Of a DNA stretch of 64,000 nt, positions 16,250-24,374 are shown one piece after another. The stretch spans positions 260,192-324,191 of the forward strand of contig CAVVVC010000012.1 in assembly GCA_963751595.1 (NCBI GenBank). Direction: 5' to 3'. The number at the start of each line of letters is the position of its first letter. Positions within the stretch are counted from its first letter, which is position 1. The stretch comes from JAHEGP01 sp963751595 (GTDB taxonomy: Bacteria; Pseudomonadota; Gammaproteobacteria; Pseudomonadales; JAHEGP01). The translations under genes were made by a program, and so were the position numbers. The notes beneath the pieces are model-generated. The model did no database searches and was not told where the DNA came from. It saw nothing but the letters and a program-made list of their open reading frames with translations.

Positions 16250-17418
16250 ATGGGAAAGCGAATTCCACGGGACAAGCACCAGGACCACACTGAGGACATG
16301 GCCGCGCAGCGCCGCGAGTTTGCGTCTGCCCACAGTGGTGTCGACTTCGAGCACCTGGGGGCCTATTCCTTTGATCCGGCCGTGACCGCCGGCAATATCG
16401 AAAACTTTATGGGGGTTGCCCAGGTGCCCGTTGGCCTGGCCGGTCCGCTGCTGGTGAACGGGGAACACGCCCGGGGCGAGTTTTATGTGCCCATGGCAAC
16501 GTCCGAGGGCACACTGGTCGCCAGCTATAACAGGGGCATGCGGCTGTTGCGCAGGGCCGGTGGTGTCAAGGCCACTGTAGTGGATGATGCCATGCAGCGG
16601 GCTCCGGTTTTCGTTTTTGACGATGCCAGGGAGGCCCGGGAATTCGGCCGCTGGCTGGAGGATAACTTCGACGGGGTGAAAAAGGCGGCCGAGAGCAGTA
16701 CCCGGGTCGGCAAACTGCGCAATATCGAGCAATATCAGGCCGCTCGTATGCTCCACTGCCGCTTTAATTTCACCACCGGAGACGCCGCCGGCCAGAATAT
16801 GGTGGGCAAGGCCACCTACTTCGCCTGCGAATGGATCAAGCAGAACTATCCGGATGTGCGTCGCTACCTGTTGTCGGGGGGAATGGATACCGACAAGAAA
16901 CATTCTCAGCTCAACACCCTCCATAGCCGGGGCAAGCGGGTGATCGTCGAGGCGACGATACCCGGGATCTGATGCTGGAGGAAATGGGCCTGCCGACTGA
17001 AACCCTGATGCGGATGCGGCTGATAGGGCAGCAGGGGGTATTCATGGCTGGTGCCGTCAACAACGGTTTGCATTCGGCCAACGGTATCACCGCCATTTTC
17101 ATCGCCACCGGGCAGGACGTTGCCAACGTCGCGGAGTCGTCGTCCATCGTCTCCTTTGCAGAACTGGATGAGCATGGCAACTATTATGCCGGCTTGACGA
17201 TTCCATCTCTCATCTGTGCCAGTTACGGTGGTGGTACAGCCTTGCCCACCCAGCGCGAATGCCTGGAGTTACTGGGTTGCTACGGCCAGGGTAAAGCCCT
17301 CAAGCTGGCCGAAATTATCGGGGCGACTGTTCTGTGCGGCGAGTTATCGCTGGGGGCTGCAATAGTGGCGGGGGACTGGGTTTCCAGTCATGATCAATAC
17401 GGTCGCAACCGTAAGTAA
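16250..17418 (+). pseudogene. Class I hydroxymethylglutaryl-CoA reductase, one frameshift
   Basis: Reduces HMG-CoA to mevalonate. Two adjacent frames together make one enzyme of about 389 residues. The first (16250-16972) holds ENFMGVAQVPVGLAGPLLV, SEGTLVASYNRG (catalytic Glu), GDAAGQNMVGKATY and SGGMDTDKK (catalytic Lys). The second holds GAVNNGLHSANGITA, GQDVANVAESS (catalytic Asp) and the C-terminal SSH histidine. The break is at about 16961-16967: one extra G in CCCGGG would restore reading through into DLMLEEMG. All catalytic residues survive, so the break is either a base-calling error or a very recent loss. The ENFxGVAQVP phrase marks class I, not the degradative class II enzyme. ispH of the alternative MEP pathway is also present (39 kb). 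Confidence 0.88.
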
Positions 17419-17506
17419 GAGCCCCTGGTTCCACGGCCTACCTGATGGCTTTTGGGGTGGCCCCCCGGGGCACTGGCGCCAAATAACCGGAAATTGGGAA
17501 AGTGAT

Positions 17507-18742
17507 ATGTCGATCCAAGCGTTTATCCAGGAATACTGGAGCTACCTGACCATTCCCGTGGTCAGTGCCTTCGTGGGTTACATCACCAATTGGCTGGCGG
17601 TGCGAATGATGATGTGGCCGCTGGAGTTCAAGGGTATCGGCCCCATTGGTTGGCAGGGCGTGGTGCCCGCCAATGCGGGTAAGATGGCGCGGGTCGTGGT
17701 CGACCACAGCATCAAACGGGTGCTGAGCCAGGACGAACTTCTGGATCGGGTCGATGCCGTCAAATGGATGAAAGAGGTCAATTACCGCCTCGAGCCGGTT
17801 ATTGAGGAGATTGTCGATGAGGTGCTGACCGGGACATCCAACTATGGCTTGCCGGTCGGCAACTTTGTCTGGAGCGCTTCGCCCCATTGGGTGAAGAAAA
17901 AAGTGTACTCCCAGGTGAAGGGCAACCTGCCAGTGGTGCTGGAGAGTATCGTCGAGGATATGCGGGAAAATGCCGACGAGCTCATGGACATCAATGAGGT
18001 GATCATCGAGAAGCTCGGCGACAACAAGGAGATGTTAGTCGATATCTTTATGACCGCCGCCCACCGTGAATTCAAATTCATCGAGCGCAGTGGGTTCTAC
18101 TTCGGCTTTCCACTGGGTATCCCGGTCATGTTCATCTGGTACTTTTACCCGGTTTGGTGGCTGCTACCGCTGTTTGGCGGGATGGTAGGGTACATCACCA
18201 ACGCCGTGGCGATCTATATGGTGCAAAAGCCCCTTAACCCGGTAAAGGTCGGGCCCTTCACGCTTCAGGGTCTTTTTATCAAACGCCAGAAAGAGGTGTC
18301 GCGGTACTACGGCAAGGTCTTCGCCAACGACTTGATTACCGCCGAAGTGGTGATTAACGAAATGATGAAAAAGCCCAGTTCAGTGGAGCGTTTGCGAGGG
18401 CTCATCCAGCGTGAGGTCAAAGTTGCCATCGAGGAGTCCCAGGGTGTGCTCAAGCCGCTGACCGTGATGTCGATGGGGCCCCGGGAATACGCCAAGATCA
18501 GCCAGATTATTTCAGAGCGGGCATTTGATGAGTTTCAACACCTGGACAAGCGCGCCTATCGTCAAATCGATGCGATGTTCGATATCGAAAACACCATCGC
18601 CGAGCGTGTTGGAAACCTGCCGCCGGAGGAATTTTTTGAATTGCTGCATCCGGTGATCGAGGAAGACGAGTGGAAACTGATTGCCGTCGGGGCGATCCTC
18701 GGTCTCTGCGCCGGTTTCTGGCAGTTGGCCCTGCTGACCTGA
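17507..18742 (+). CDS. DUF445 family membrane protein
   Basis: A 411-residue inner-membrane protein of the DUF445 family. Membrane segments are at about 12-30 (LTIPVVSAFVGYITNWLAV), 205-235 (FPLGIPVMFIWYFYPVWWLLPLFGGMVGYITNAVAIYMV, in parts) and the C-terminus (LIAVGAILGLCAGFWQLALL). The repeated GYITNWLAV/GYITNAVAI phrase suggests an internal duplication. A helical domain lies between them. Function is unknown. The ATG at 17507 (MSIQAFIQEY) is chosen; an open frame reaches back to 17390 and overlaps the HMG-CoA reductase end. It lies 88 bp after that gene and may share its transcript. Confidence 0.87.
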   Translation: MSIQAFIQEYWSYLTIPVVSAFVGYITNWLAVRMMMWPLEFKGIGPIGWQGVVPANAGKMARVVVDHSIKRVLSQDELLDRVDAVKWMKEVNYRLEPVIEEIVDEVLTGTSNYGLPVGNFVWSASPHWVKKKVYSQVKGNLPVVLESIVEDMRENADELMDINEVIIEKLGDNKEMLVDIFMTAAHREFKFIERSGFYFGFPLGIPVMFIWYFYPVWWLLPLFGGMVGYITNAVAIYMVQKPLNPVKVGPFTLQGLFIKRQKEVSRYYGKVFANDLITAEVVINEMMKKPSSVERLRGLIQREVKVAIEESQGVLKPLTVMSMGPREYAKISQIISERAFDEFQHLDKRAYRQIDAMFDIENTIAERVGNLPPEEFFELLHPVIEEDEWKLIAVGAILGLCAGFWQLALLT

Positions 18743-18793
18743 GATTCATTTTTACAACCCGCCATAGGGCTCGTGTGGCCTGGTTCGGAAACG

Positions 18794-19390
18794 ATGACGA
18801 GCAGTCTTAATCGCTATGACAAGGACCAGGCCGGGACCGTTCTGGTGGACGTATCTGCGAGCAGGGCCGAAGATTTATACAATGTATTCGATCGCAGTTC
18901 TCCCTACAGCCGGCGCGACCTCGATGAGAGCCTGGTCGATTACATCATTGAATGCGCCACGGAATTGGGCGATGAACCTTTTGCGATTCGGGTGTCACTG
19001 GCATCTCCACCTGCAGAGCCGATGCTTGGCCGCATCAAGGGGGGGATAAGAAATTATTTCGTCTACCGTGCGCAAGTGGAACAGCGCGAGCACGCGCAGT
19101 TGATTCGCCGGTCCCTGTTCTTTTTTGCTTTGGGTCTGGCGATTTTGTTGCTATCGATCTGGCTCAGGCAATGGTTGGGGGATGCACCGTCTGCGCTGGC
19201 AAGTGTGCTCAGCGAGGGTCTGACGGTTGCGGCCTGGGTGTCGTTGTGGGAGGCCCTGGCCGGTTTTCTGATCAACTGGCTGCCCAAGCGCAAAAACCTG
19301 GCTCTCTACCGTCGCCTGGCGGCGGCCGAGGTGGTGTTCAGCGGCGCTGCGAAGGATTTTGCGGCAGGGGTCGATGACAGCATCAACTGA
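18794..19390 (+). CDS. Uncharacterised two-helix membrane protein
   Basis: A 198-residue protein I cannot assign by name. The N-terminal half is soluble and acidic (DLYNVFDRSSPYSRRDLDESLVDYIIECATELG). Two membrane helices follow at about residues 105-122 (FFFALGLAILLLSIWL) and 137-158 (SEGLTVAAWVSLWEALAGFLI), then a basic segment (NWLPKRKNLALYRRL). The layout suggests a cytosolic domain anchored by a hairpin of two helices. ATG 18794 (MTSSLNRYD) is preferred; a GTG at 18773 is in frame. It follows the DUF445 gene by about 50 bp and could be co-transcribed with it. Confidence 0.7.
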   Translation: MTSSLNRYDKDQAGTVLVDVSASRAEDLYNVFDRSSPYSRRDLDESLVDYIIECATELGDEPFAIRVSLASPPAEPMLGRIKGGIRNYFVYRAQVEQREHAQLIRRSLFFFALGLAILLLSIWLRQWLGDAPSALASVLSEGLTVAAWVSLWEALAGFLINWLPKRKNLALYRRLAAAEVVFSGAAKDFAAGVDDSIN

Positions 19391-19594
19391 CTAAGCTGAG
19401 AAGTTTTGCTCACGCTTCCCGGCCAAAGCAAGTATCATTCCCGCCCTTGAGACGCCGCTGCTGACTCGCCAGCGAGGGCGGTGACCCCTGTCAGCCTGGC
19501 TGTTGCTGAGCGGAGAATCCGTCGTTTTCGCTTGCAAAGCACGTCGTGCTTGCCAATATTGAAGTATCAAATCCGGAGTTTCTCCCGCGTCAAT

Positions 19595-20887
19595 ATGCCT
19601 CCAAAACAGTCCCAAAGCGAATTTTGGGCGACGATATTCAATCGTCGCATGTTGGTGTGTGTGCTCACCGGTTTCAGCTCCGGGTTGCCCCTGTATGTGA
19701 TCTACCAGCTGATTCCTGCCTGGTTGCGCACGGAAAGCATCGGCCTCAAGGAGATCGGTTTTTTCGCCCTGGTCGGCATCCCCTATTCGTGGAAATTCAT
19801 CTGGTCGCCCTTGATGGACCGCTATTCCTTTCCGGTGCTCGGCCACCGGCGCGGCTGGATGTTGATCACCCAGCTGGGAATCGGGGTTTCAATCGCCTTG
19901 ATCGGCTGGCTCGATCCCCGGGAGTCGCTCTGGCCTATCGCCTATATCGCCCTGGCGATGGCATTTCTCAGCGCCAGCCAGGATGTGGTGCTGGACGCTT
20001 TTCGCCGCGAATACCTGCGCGACGACGAACTGGCCACGGGCAACTCCATACACGTGCAGGCCTATCGCATAGCGGGCCTGGTGCCGGGCGGGCTGGCCCT
20101 GATTCTGGCCGACTACATTCCCTGGCAGAGCGTTTTTCTGGCGGTTGCCTGTTGCATGGTGGTGGGGGTGATATTGACTTTGAGCGTCACTGATACCGTG
20201 CCGGCGGAGCAGCGCCCCGCGTCTCTCAGGATTGCGGTGGTGGAGCCCTTCAGGGACTTCCTGCGACGCTTCGGCGGACTGGTCAGTGTCGAGATCCTGC
20301 TGTTCATGTTCCTGTACAAACTGGGTGACAATATGGCCACGGCATTGTCCACCACGTTTTACATCGACCTGGGCTTCGAGCTGAAGGAGATCGGCATCAT
20401 CGCCAAGAATGCGGCGCTGTGGCCGTCGATTATCGGCGGCATGATGGCGATTCCGTTGATGACGCGCTGGGGTATCAATCGTTCACTGTGGATTTTCGGT
20501 GTGGTGCAGGTGGTGAGTATACTGGGGTTCGTATGGCTGTCCCAGGCCGGCCCCGACCCGACGATACTGGCCCTGGTCATCGCCTTCGAGTACCTGGGCG
20601 TGGGGCTTGGCACCGCCGCCTTCATTGCCTACATTGCCAAGATCACCAGCCCGCTGTTCGCGGCAACCCAGTTTGCTTTGTTGTCCGCGGTGACCGCTTT
20701 GCCGCGTACCCTCGCCAACTCCACCACCGGCATCATCGTGGAGCAGATCGGCTGGACGTCTTTTTTCTGGTTCTGTGCACTACTGGCCCTGCCGGGCATG
20801 CTCATGTTGATTCGCATCGCACCCTGGAACGGCGATCGCAGCCCGTCAACTTCCCCGACTACAGCCGCCAGCGACAATGCCGCATGA
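19595..20887 (+). CDS. ampG: AmpG-like muropeptide MFS transporter
   Basis: Inner-membrane permease of the major facilitator superfamily that imports GlcNAc-anhydroMurNAc peptides for recycling. About 430 residues with 12 hydrophobic segments. AmpG-like phrases include MLVCVLTGFSSGLPLYVI at the first helix, GIPYSWKFIWSPLMDRY, GHRRGWM, SASQDVVLDAFRREYL and LGVGLGTAAFIAYIAKIT. ATG 19595 (MPPKQSQSEF) is chosen because the in-frame sequence from 19481 is basic and lacks family similarity; no strong ribosome-binding site is seen. The 3' end overlaps the converging alkyltransferase-like gene by 29 bp. It would supply substrate to AmpD, encoded at 8657. Confidence 0.87.
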   Translation: MPPKQSQSEFWATIFNRRMLVCVLTGFSSGLPLYVIYQLIPAWLRTESIGLKEIGFFALVGIPYSWKFIWSPLMDRYSFPVLGHRRGWMLITQLGIGVSIALIGWLDPRESLWPIAYIALAMAFLSASQDVVLDAFRREYLRDDELATGNSIHVQAYRIAGLVPGGLALILADYIPWQSVFLAVACCMVVGVILTLSVTDTVPAEQRPASLRIAVVEPFRDFLRRFGGLVSVEILLFMFLYKLGDNMATALSTTFYIDLGFELKEIGIIAKNAALWPSIIGGMMAIPLMTRWGINRSLWIFGVVQVVSILGFVWLSQAGPDPTILALVIAFEYLGVGLGTAAFIAYIAKITSPLFAATQFALLSAVTALPRTLANSTTGIIVEQIGWTSFFWFCALLALPGMLMLIRIAPWNGDRSPSTSPTTAASDNAA

Positions 20888-21167
20888 CGCGCTCCCCGCT
20901 GAACCGCACCCCCTCCTGCTCGAGTAGTTCACGCTGGCGTCGATAGGCGTCGCTGGCTTTGGCGAAGCTGATCTCCCCCCGGGCATTGACCACCCGCTGC
21001 CAGGGTATGTTACTGTTGGCAGGCAAGCGCGACAGAATTCGACCCACCAGCCGTGCCCGACCGGGGAGACCCGCAAGCTCCGCCACCTGGCCATAGCTTG
21101 CCACCTGTCCCCGGGGGATGCGACTTACGACCAGCAGAATTGCGGATTGGTGGTGCTCCGATTTCAT
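20859..21167 (-). CDS. Alkyltransferase-like protein (ATL, MGMT family)
   Basis: A 102-residue protein with the DNA-binding fold of O6-alkylguanine alkyltransferases: IPRGQVASYGQVAELAG, GRARLVGRILSRL and NSNIPWQRVVNARGEIS. The catalytic PCHRV motif is replaced by PWQRV, so the reactive Cys is now Trp. This is the hallmark of ATL proteins, which bind alkylated guanine and recruit nucleotide excision repair without removing the lesion. ATG 21167 (MKSEHHQSA) is preferred over the open frame to 21281. The gene converges with ampG, overlapping by 29 bp, and is divergent from fxsA. Confidence 0.88.
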   Translation of the reverse strand: MKSEHHQSAILLVVSRIPRGQVASYGQVAELAGLPGRARLVGRILSRLPANSNIPWQRVVNARGEISFAKASDAYRRQRELLEQEGVRFSGERVMRHCRWRL

Positions 21168-21284
21168 GGTCTCAATGCCTTGGAAGAAGGCTCTTGCGAG
21201 CCCGGGCCTCGCCCCCAGGGCTGCTGCAAGCAAGGCCATTATCGTCGCTACGATTGAAGCAGTGACTAACCGTGAGTACAAGGT

Positions 21285-21839
21285 ATGCCCCTGGTTTTCG
21301 CTTTTTTTATTGTGATGCCCATTCTCGAATTGATGGTGCTGATCAAAGTCGGCTCCTACATTGGTGTGCTCCCCACCATCACCATTGTATTTGTTACCGC
21401 CGTACTCGGGGTATCGCTGTTGCGACGTGAGGGCATCAGTACCATCAGCAAGGCGCAGCAGCGCCTGGAGGCGGGGGAGCTCCCGGCCACCGAGTTGGTG
21501 GAGGGCGCTCTGCTGGTGGTGAGTGGCGCGTTTCTACTTACCCCGGGTTTCATTACGGATAGTTTTGGCTTTGCCTGCCTGGTGCCACCCCTGCGCCACC
21601 GCATAGCGGGGTACCTGACCCAGCGAATGAGCCTCAAGGTGATTAACCCCGACGCGATGTTCGGCGCCGCCGGGTCAGCCCGCAACCAGGATTTTGGCAC
21701 CGGCTTCGGTGCCCCTCGCCCCGACGGAGAGATTATCGAGGGCGAGATCATTGAGGGCGAGATCATCGACAGCGAGACCATCGAGGGCAAGCCATCGGTG
21801 GACAATCGCAGCGCCGGCCCGAGCCGAAACCACGATTAG
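21285..21839 (+). CDS. fxsA: FxsA family membrane protein
   Basis: A 184-residue inner-membrane protein. Hydrophobic segments at about 2-18 (LVFAFFIVMPILELMVL), 24-45 and 75-95 (LLVVSGAFLLTPGFITDSFG) with the family phrase LTPGFITDS. E. coli FxsA (YjeG) relieves F-plasmid exclusion of phage T7 and has no other clear role. The hydrophilic C-terminus has four tandem five-residue units related to EIIEG, from a 15-bp DNA repeat. In E. coli fxsA also lies near groESL, and here groES begins 300 bp downstream behind its own promoters. Confidence 0.9.
   Translation: MPLVFAFFIVMPILELMVLIKVGSYIGVLPTITIVFVTAVLGVSLLRREGISTISKAQQRLEAGELPATELVEGALLVVSGAFLLTPGFITDSFGFACLVPPLRHRIAGYLTQRMSLKVINPDAMFGAAGSARNQDFGTGFGAPRPDGEIIEGEIIEGEIIDSETIEGKPSVDNRSAGPSRNHD
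21729..21788 (+). repeat. 15-bp tandem repeat (four units) in fxsA
   Basis: Four imperfect 15-bp units with consensus GAGATYATYGAGGGC encode EIIEG, EIIEG, EIIDS and ETIEG in the acidic FxsA tail. Units differ mostly at third positions or by one residue, so the array is older than the perfect duplication in ampD. Such arrays change length easily by slippage. Confidence 0.85.
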
Positions 21840-21921
21840 TAGCCTGTTCCCGGGTTCCCTTGCCGTTTTCTGCCGTTGCGGAGCCATTATTCGCTGGCCA
21901 GCGGGCTTTAATTCCCGCGGG

Positions 21922-21952
21922 CCCTTGAAATATTTTTACCCATCCCCAACTG
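21922..21952 (+). promoter_or_regulatory. Sigma-32-like heat-shock promoter for groESL
   Basis: CCCTTGAA (21922-21929) is followed after exactly 14 bases by CCCCAACTG (21944-21952). The -35 part matches the RpoH consensus fully, and the -10 part matches the CCCCA core of CCCCATNTA. It lies about 190 bp before groES, upstream of the CIRCE element. Identification is by pattern only. Confidence 0.6.
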
Positions 21953-21986
21953 CTATCCGAACGTCCCAGCCCTGTTGCATTGCTGC

Positions 21987-22014
21987 TTGACGGATTGTTT
22001 TTCATCACTATGAT
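21987..22014 (+). promoter_or_regulatory. Sigma-70-like promoter for groESL
   Basis: TTGACG (21987-21992) and TATGAT (22009-22014) are spaced by 16 bases, which puts the start of transcription at about 22021, right at the edge of the CIRCE operator. This arrangement is typical of HrcA-repressed chaperone promoters. Confidence 0.6.
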
Positions 22015-22024
22015 AGGCAGTCCA

Positions 22025-22051
22025 TTAGCACTCTTGGTCTGAGAGTGCTAA
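22025..22051 (+). promoter_or_regulatory. CIRCE operator (HrcA binding site)
   Basis: A perfect copy of the CIRCE inverted repeat, TTAGCACTC-N9-GAGTGCTAA, about 90 bp before groES and just downstream of the predicted sigma-70 promoter. It binds the heat-sensitive repressor HrcA, so this genome should encode hrcA outside the window. It is present as DNA and in the mRNA leader. Confidence 0.95.
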
Positions 22052-22140
22052 AAGTCCGACAGGGCAAAGGGCATTTTTGTCGAGGGCTGCAACCAAGAGC
22101 GCGGCCCTGCTAACACCAGCTAATTAGGAGCAAACGAGTA

Positions 22141-22428
22141 ATGAAAATTCGTCCACTACGCGATCGAGTTGTGGTTCGCCGCAAAGAAGAAGAGCAGACA
22201 TCTTCCGGGGGCATTGTGCTGCCGGGTAGTGCCAAGGAAAAGCCCAATCAGGGTGAAGTGGTTGCGGTTGGCGACGGCGCAATTCTGGAAAACGGTGATG
22301 TCCGCCCGGTTGCGCTGAGCGTTGGCGACAACGTGATTTTCGGCCAGTACTCCGGTAATGCCGTCAAAGTCGACGGTGAAGAGTTGATCATTTTGAGTGA
22401 GAGCGAGATTTACGGCGTAGTCGAGTAA
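22141..22428 (+). CDS. groES: Co-chaperonin GroES
   Basis: The 95-residue lid of the GroEL chamber. It starts MKIRPLRDRVVVRR, has the mobile loop (EEEQTSSGGIVLPGSAKEKPNQGEVVAVG, in two parts, about 18-45) with the GroEL-binding IVL, and ends in SESEIYGVVE. The AGGAG 10 bases before the ATG is strong. groEL follows after 56 bp. Regulation is by the CIRCE operator and two promoters upstream. Confidence 0.98.
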   Translation: MKIRPLRDRVVVRRKEEEQTSSGGIVLPGSAKEKPNQGEVVAVGDGAILENGDVRPVALSVGDNVIFGQYSGNAVKVDGEELIILSESEIYGVVE

Positions 22429-22484
22429 GCGACTGCACGCTCTTGTTTTACTTCTGAACAGTGTAAGTTAAAGGACCTAAAGAA

Positions 22485-24149
22485 ATGGCTAAACAGATTG
22501 TATTCGGCGATGAAGCCCGGCAAAAAATGCTTGAGGGTGTCAACGTTCTGGCAAACGCAGTAAAAGTCACCCTTGGCCCCAAAGGTCGTAACGTGGTGCT
22601 GGACAAGTCCTTCGGCTCCCCCACGGTAACCAAGGACGGCGTTTCTGTCGCCAAGGAAATCGAGCTCCCCGAGAAATTCGACAACATGGGCGCGCAAATG
22701 CTCAAGGAAGTCGCCTCGCGGGCCTCTGACGACGCGGGTGACGGCACCACCACCGCCACTGTGCTGGCTCAGGCAATTCTCAACGAAGGCCTCAAGTCGG
22801 TAGCAGCGGGCATGAACCCGATGGACCTGAAGCGTGGCATCGACAAGGCGGTCAGCGCTGCGGTTGAAGAAATCGCAAAAATGTCCATCCCCTGTGCTGA
22901 CGGCAAGGCAATCGCCCAGGTAGGCACGATTTCTGCGAACAGCGATGTCCAGGTTGGCGACATCATTGCCGAAGCAATGGACAAAGTCGGCAAGGAAGGC
23001 GTCATCACCGTTGAAGAAGGCAGCGGTCTGGAAAACGAACTGGAAGTCGTCGAGGGCATGCAGTTTGACCGCGGTTACCTCTCGCCGTACTTCATCAACA
23101 ACAGCGAAAAAATGGAAGCCGAGCAGGAAGAGCCCTTCATTCTGCTGGTCGACAAGAAAATCTCCAACATCCGCGATCTGCTGCCCCTGCTGGAGCAGGT
23201 AGCGAAAGCCGGCAAGCCGCTGCTGATCATCGCGGAAGACGTTGAAGGCGAAGCGCTGGCCACTCTGGTGGTCAACAATATGCGGGGTATCATCAAGGTT
23301 GCAGCCTGTAAGGCTCCCGGCTTTGGCGATCGTCGCAAGGCCATGCTGCAGGATATTGCAATCCTGACGGGTGGTACCGTGATCTCTGAGGAAGTCGGTC
23401 TTGAGCTGGAAACAGTGACCCTGGAGCACCTCGGTAGCGCCAAGCGCGTAACTCTTGACAAGGACAACACTGTGATTGTCGACGGTGCGGGTGATCACGA
23501 TGCGATTGCAGCCCGGGTCAACGAGATTCGTGTCCAGATCGAAAACACCTCTTCAGACTACGATCGGGAGAAGCTGCAGGAGCGGGTTGCCAAGCTCGCC
23601 GGCGGCGTCGCCGTGATCAAGGTGGGTGCTGCCACCGAAGTCGAAATGAAAGAGAAGAAAGCCCGGGTTGAAGACGCACTGCATGCGACGCGTGCCGCGG
23701 TAGAGGAAGGCGTAGTAGCCGGTGGCGGTGTTGCCCTGGTACGTGTTGTCCAGGCAATTGCCGGCCTCAAGGGCGACAATGAAGATCAGACCCACGGCAT
23801 CAACGCCGCACTGCGGGCCATGGAAATGCCCCTGCGTCAGATCGTGGCCAATGCCGGAGACGAGTCCTCGGTGGTGCTGGATAAAGTACGCCAGAGCAAA
23901 GGCAATAAAGGCTACAACGCCGGTACGGGTGAATACGGTGACATGATCGAAATGGGTATTCTCGATCCCGCCAAGGTAACCCGCACTGCCTTACAGGCCG
24001 CTGCCTCTATTGCTGGTCTGATGATCAGCACCGAAGCCATGGTTACCGACCTGCCGGAAGAGAAAGGTGGTGCTGGCGGCGGTATGGACGCCGGTATGGG
24101 CGGTATGGGCGGTATGGGCGGCATGGGCGGCATGGGCGGCATGATGTAA
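22485..24149 (+). CDS. groEL: Chaperonin GroEL
   Basis: The 554-residue Hsp60 subunit that folds proteins in the cytosol with ATP and GroES. It has the ATP-site DAGDGTTTATVLAQ (about 86-99), the apical-domain stretch VVEGMQFDRGYLSPYF, the KAPGFGDRRKAML segment and GVVAGGGVALVRV near residue 412. The tail is a GGM repeat (MGGMGGMGGM..., about 14 residues) as in most bacterial GroELs. AAAGGA precedes the ATG. It is the second gene of the groESL operon and is followed by a strong terminator. Confidence 0.98.
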   Translation: MAKQIVFGDEARQKMLEGVNVLANAVKVTLGPKGRNVVLDKSFGSPTVTKDGVSVAKEIELPEKFDNMGAQMLKEVASRASDDAGDGTTTATVLAQAILNEGLKSVAAGMNPMDLKRGIDKAVSAAVEEIAKMSIPCADGKAIAQVGTISANSDVQVGDIIAEAMDKVGKEGVITVEEGSGLENELEVVEGMQFDRGYLSPYFINNSEKMEAEQEEPFILLVDKKISNIRDLLPLLEQVAKAGKPLLIIAEDVEGEALATLVVNNMRGIIKVAACKAPGFGDRRKAMLQDIAILTGGTVISEEVGLELETVTLEHLGSAKRVTLDKDNTVIVDGAGDHDAIAARVNEIRVQIENTSSDYDREKLQERVAKLAGGVAVIKVGAATEVEMKEKKARVEDALHATRAAVEEGVVAGGGVALVRVVQAIAGLKGDNEDQTHGINAALRAMEMPLRQIVANAGDESSVVLDKVRQSKGNKGYNAGTGEYGDMIEMGILDPAKVTRTALQAAASIAGLMISTEAMVTDLPEEKGGAGGGMDAGMGGMGGMGGMGGMGGMM

Positions 24150-24187
24150 GCTTTGCCCGCCGACGATACCTGTATTGTCAGCAGAAA

Positions 24188-24212
24188 CCCCGGCCTCGGC
24201 CGGGGTTTTTTT
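24188..24212 (+). terminator. Intrinsic terminator of groESL
   Basis: CCCCGGC, loop CTCG, GCCGGGG (24188-24205) followed by seven T residues. It lies 39 bp after the groEL stop and ends the operon. Confidence 0.92.
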
Positions 24213-24374
24213 GTTTATGCTGATGTTGGTCGAACACTCGGCAGTGCCGGTAGAGAGGAAGCAGCGGAAGGTGGATACTCGTGACAGCAGCTGCGCCAAT
24301 GGCGGCAAGCTTCAGGGTATGGAGTCACTCCCTGCCGCTATAACAGCGCAAGCGCAGGGGTAAATCGGAGCGCC

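Noticed and set aside
22410..23498. 362-codon open frame antisense to groEL
   Set aside because: Shadow of a conserved gene; no start signal and no recognisable motif.
22141..24149. Possible gene overlap or fusion of groES with groEL
   Set aside because: They are separated by 56 bp with a clear ribosome-binding site for groEL; the ordinary operon layout.
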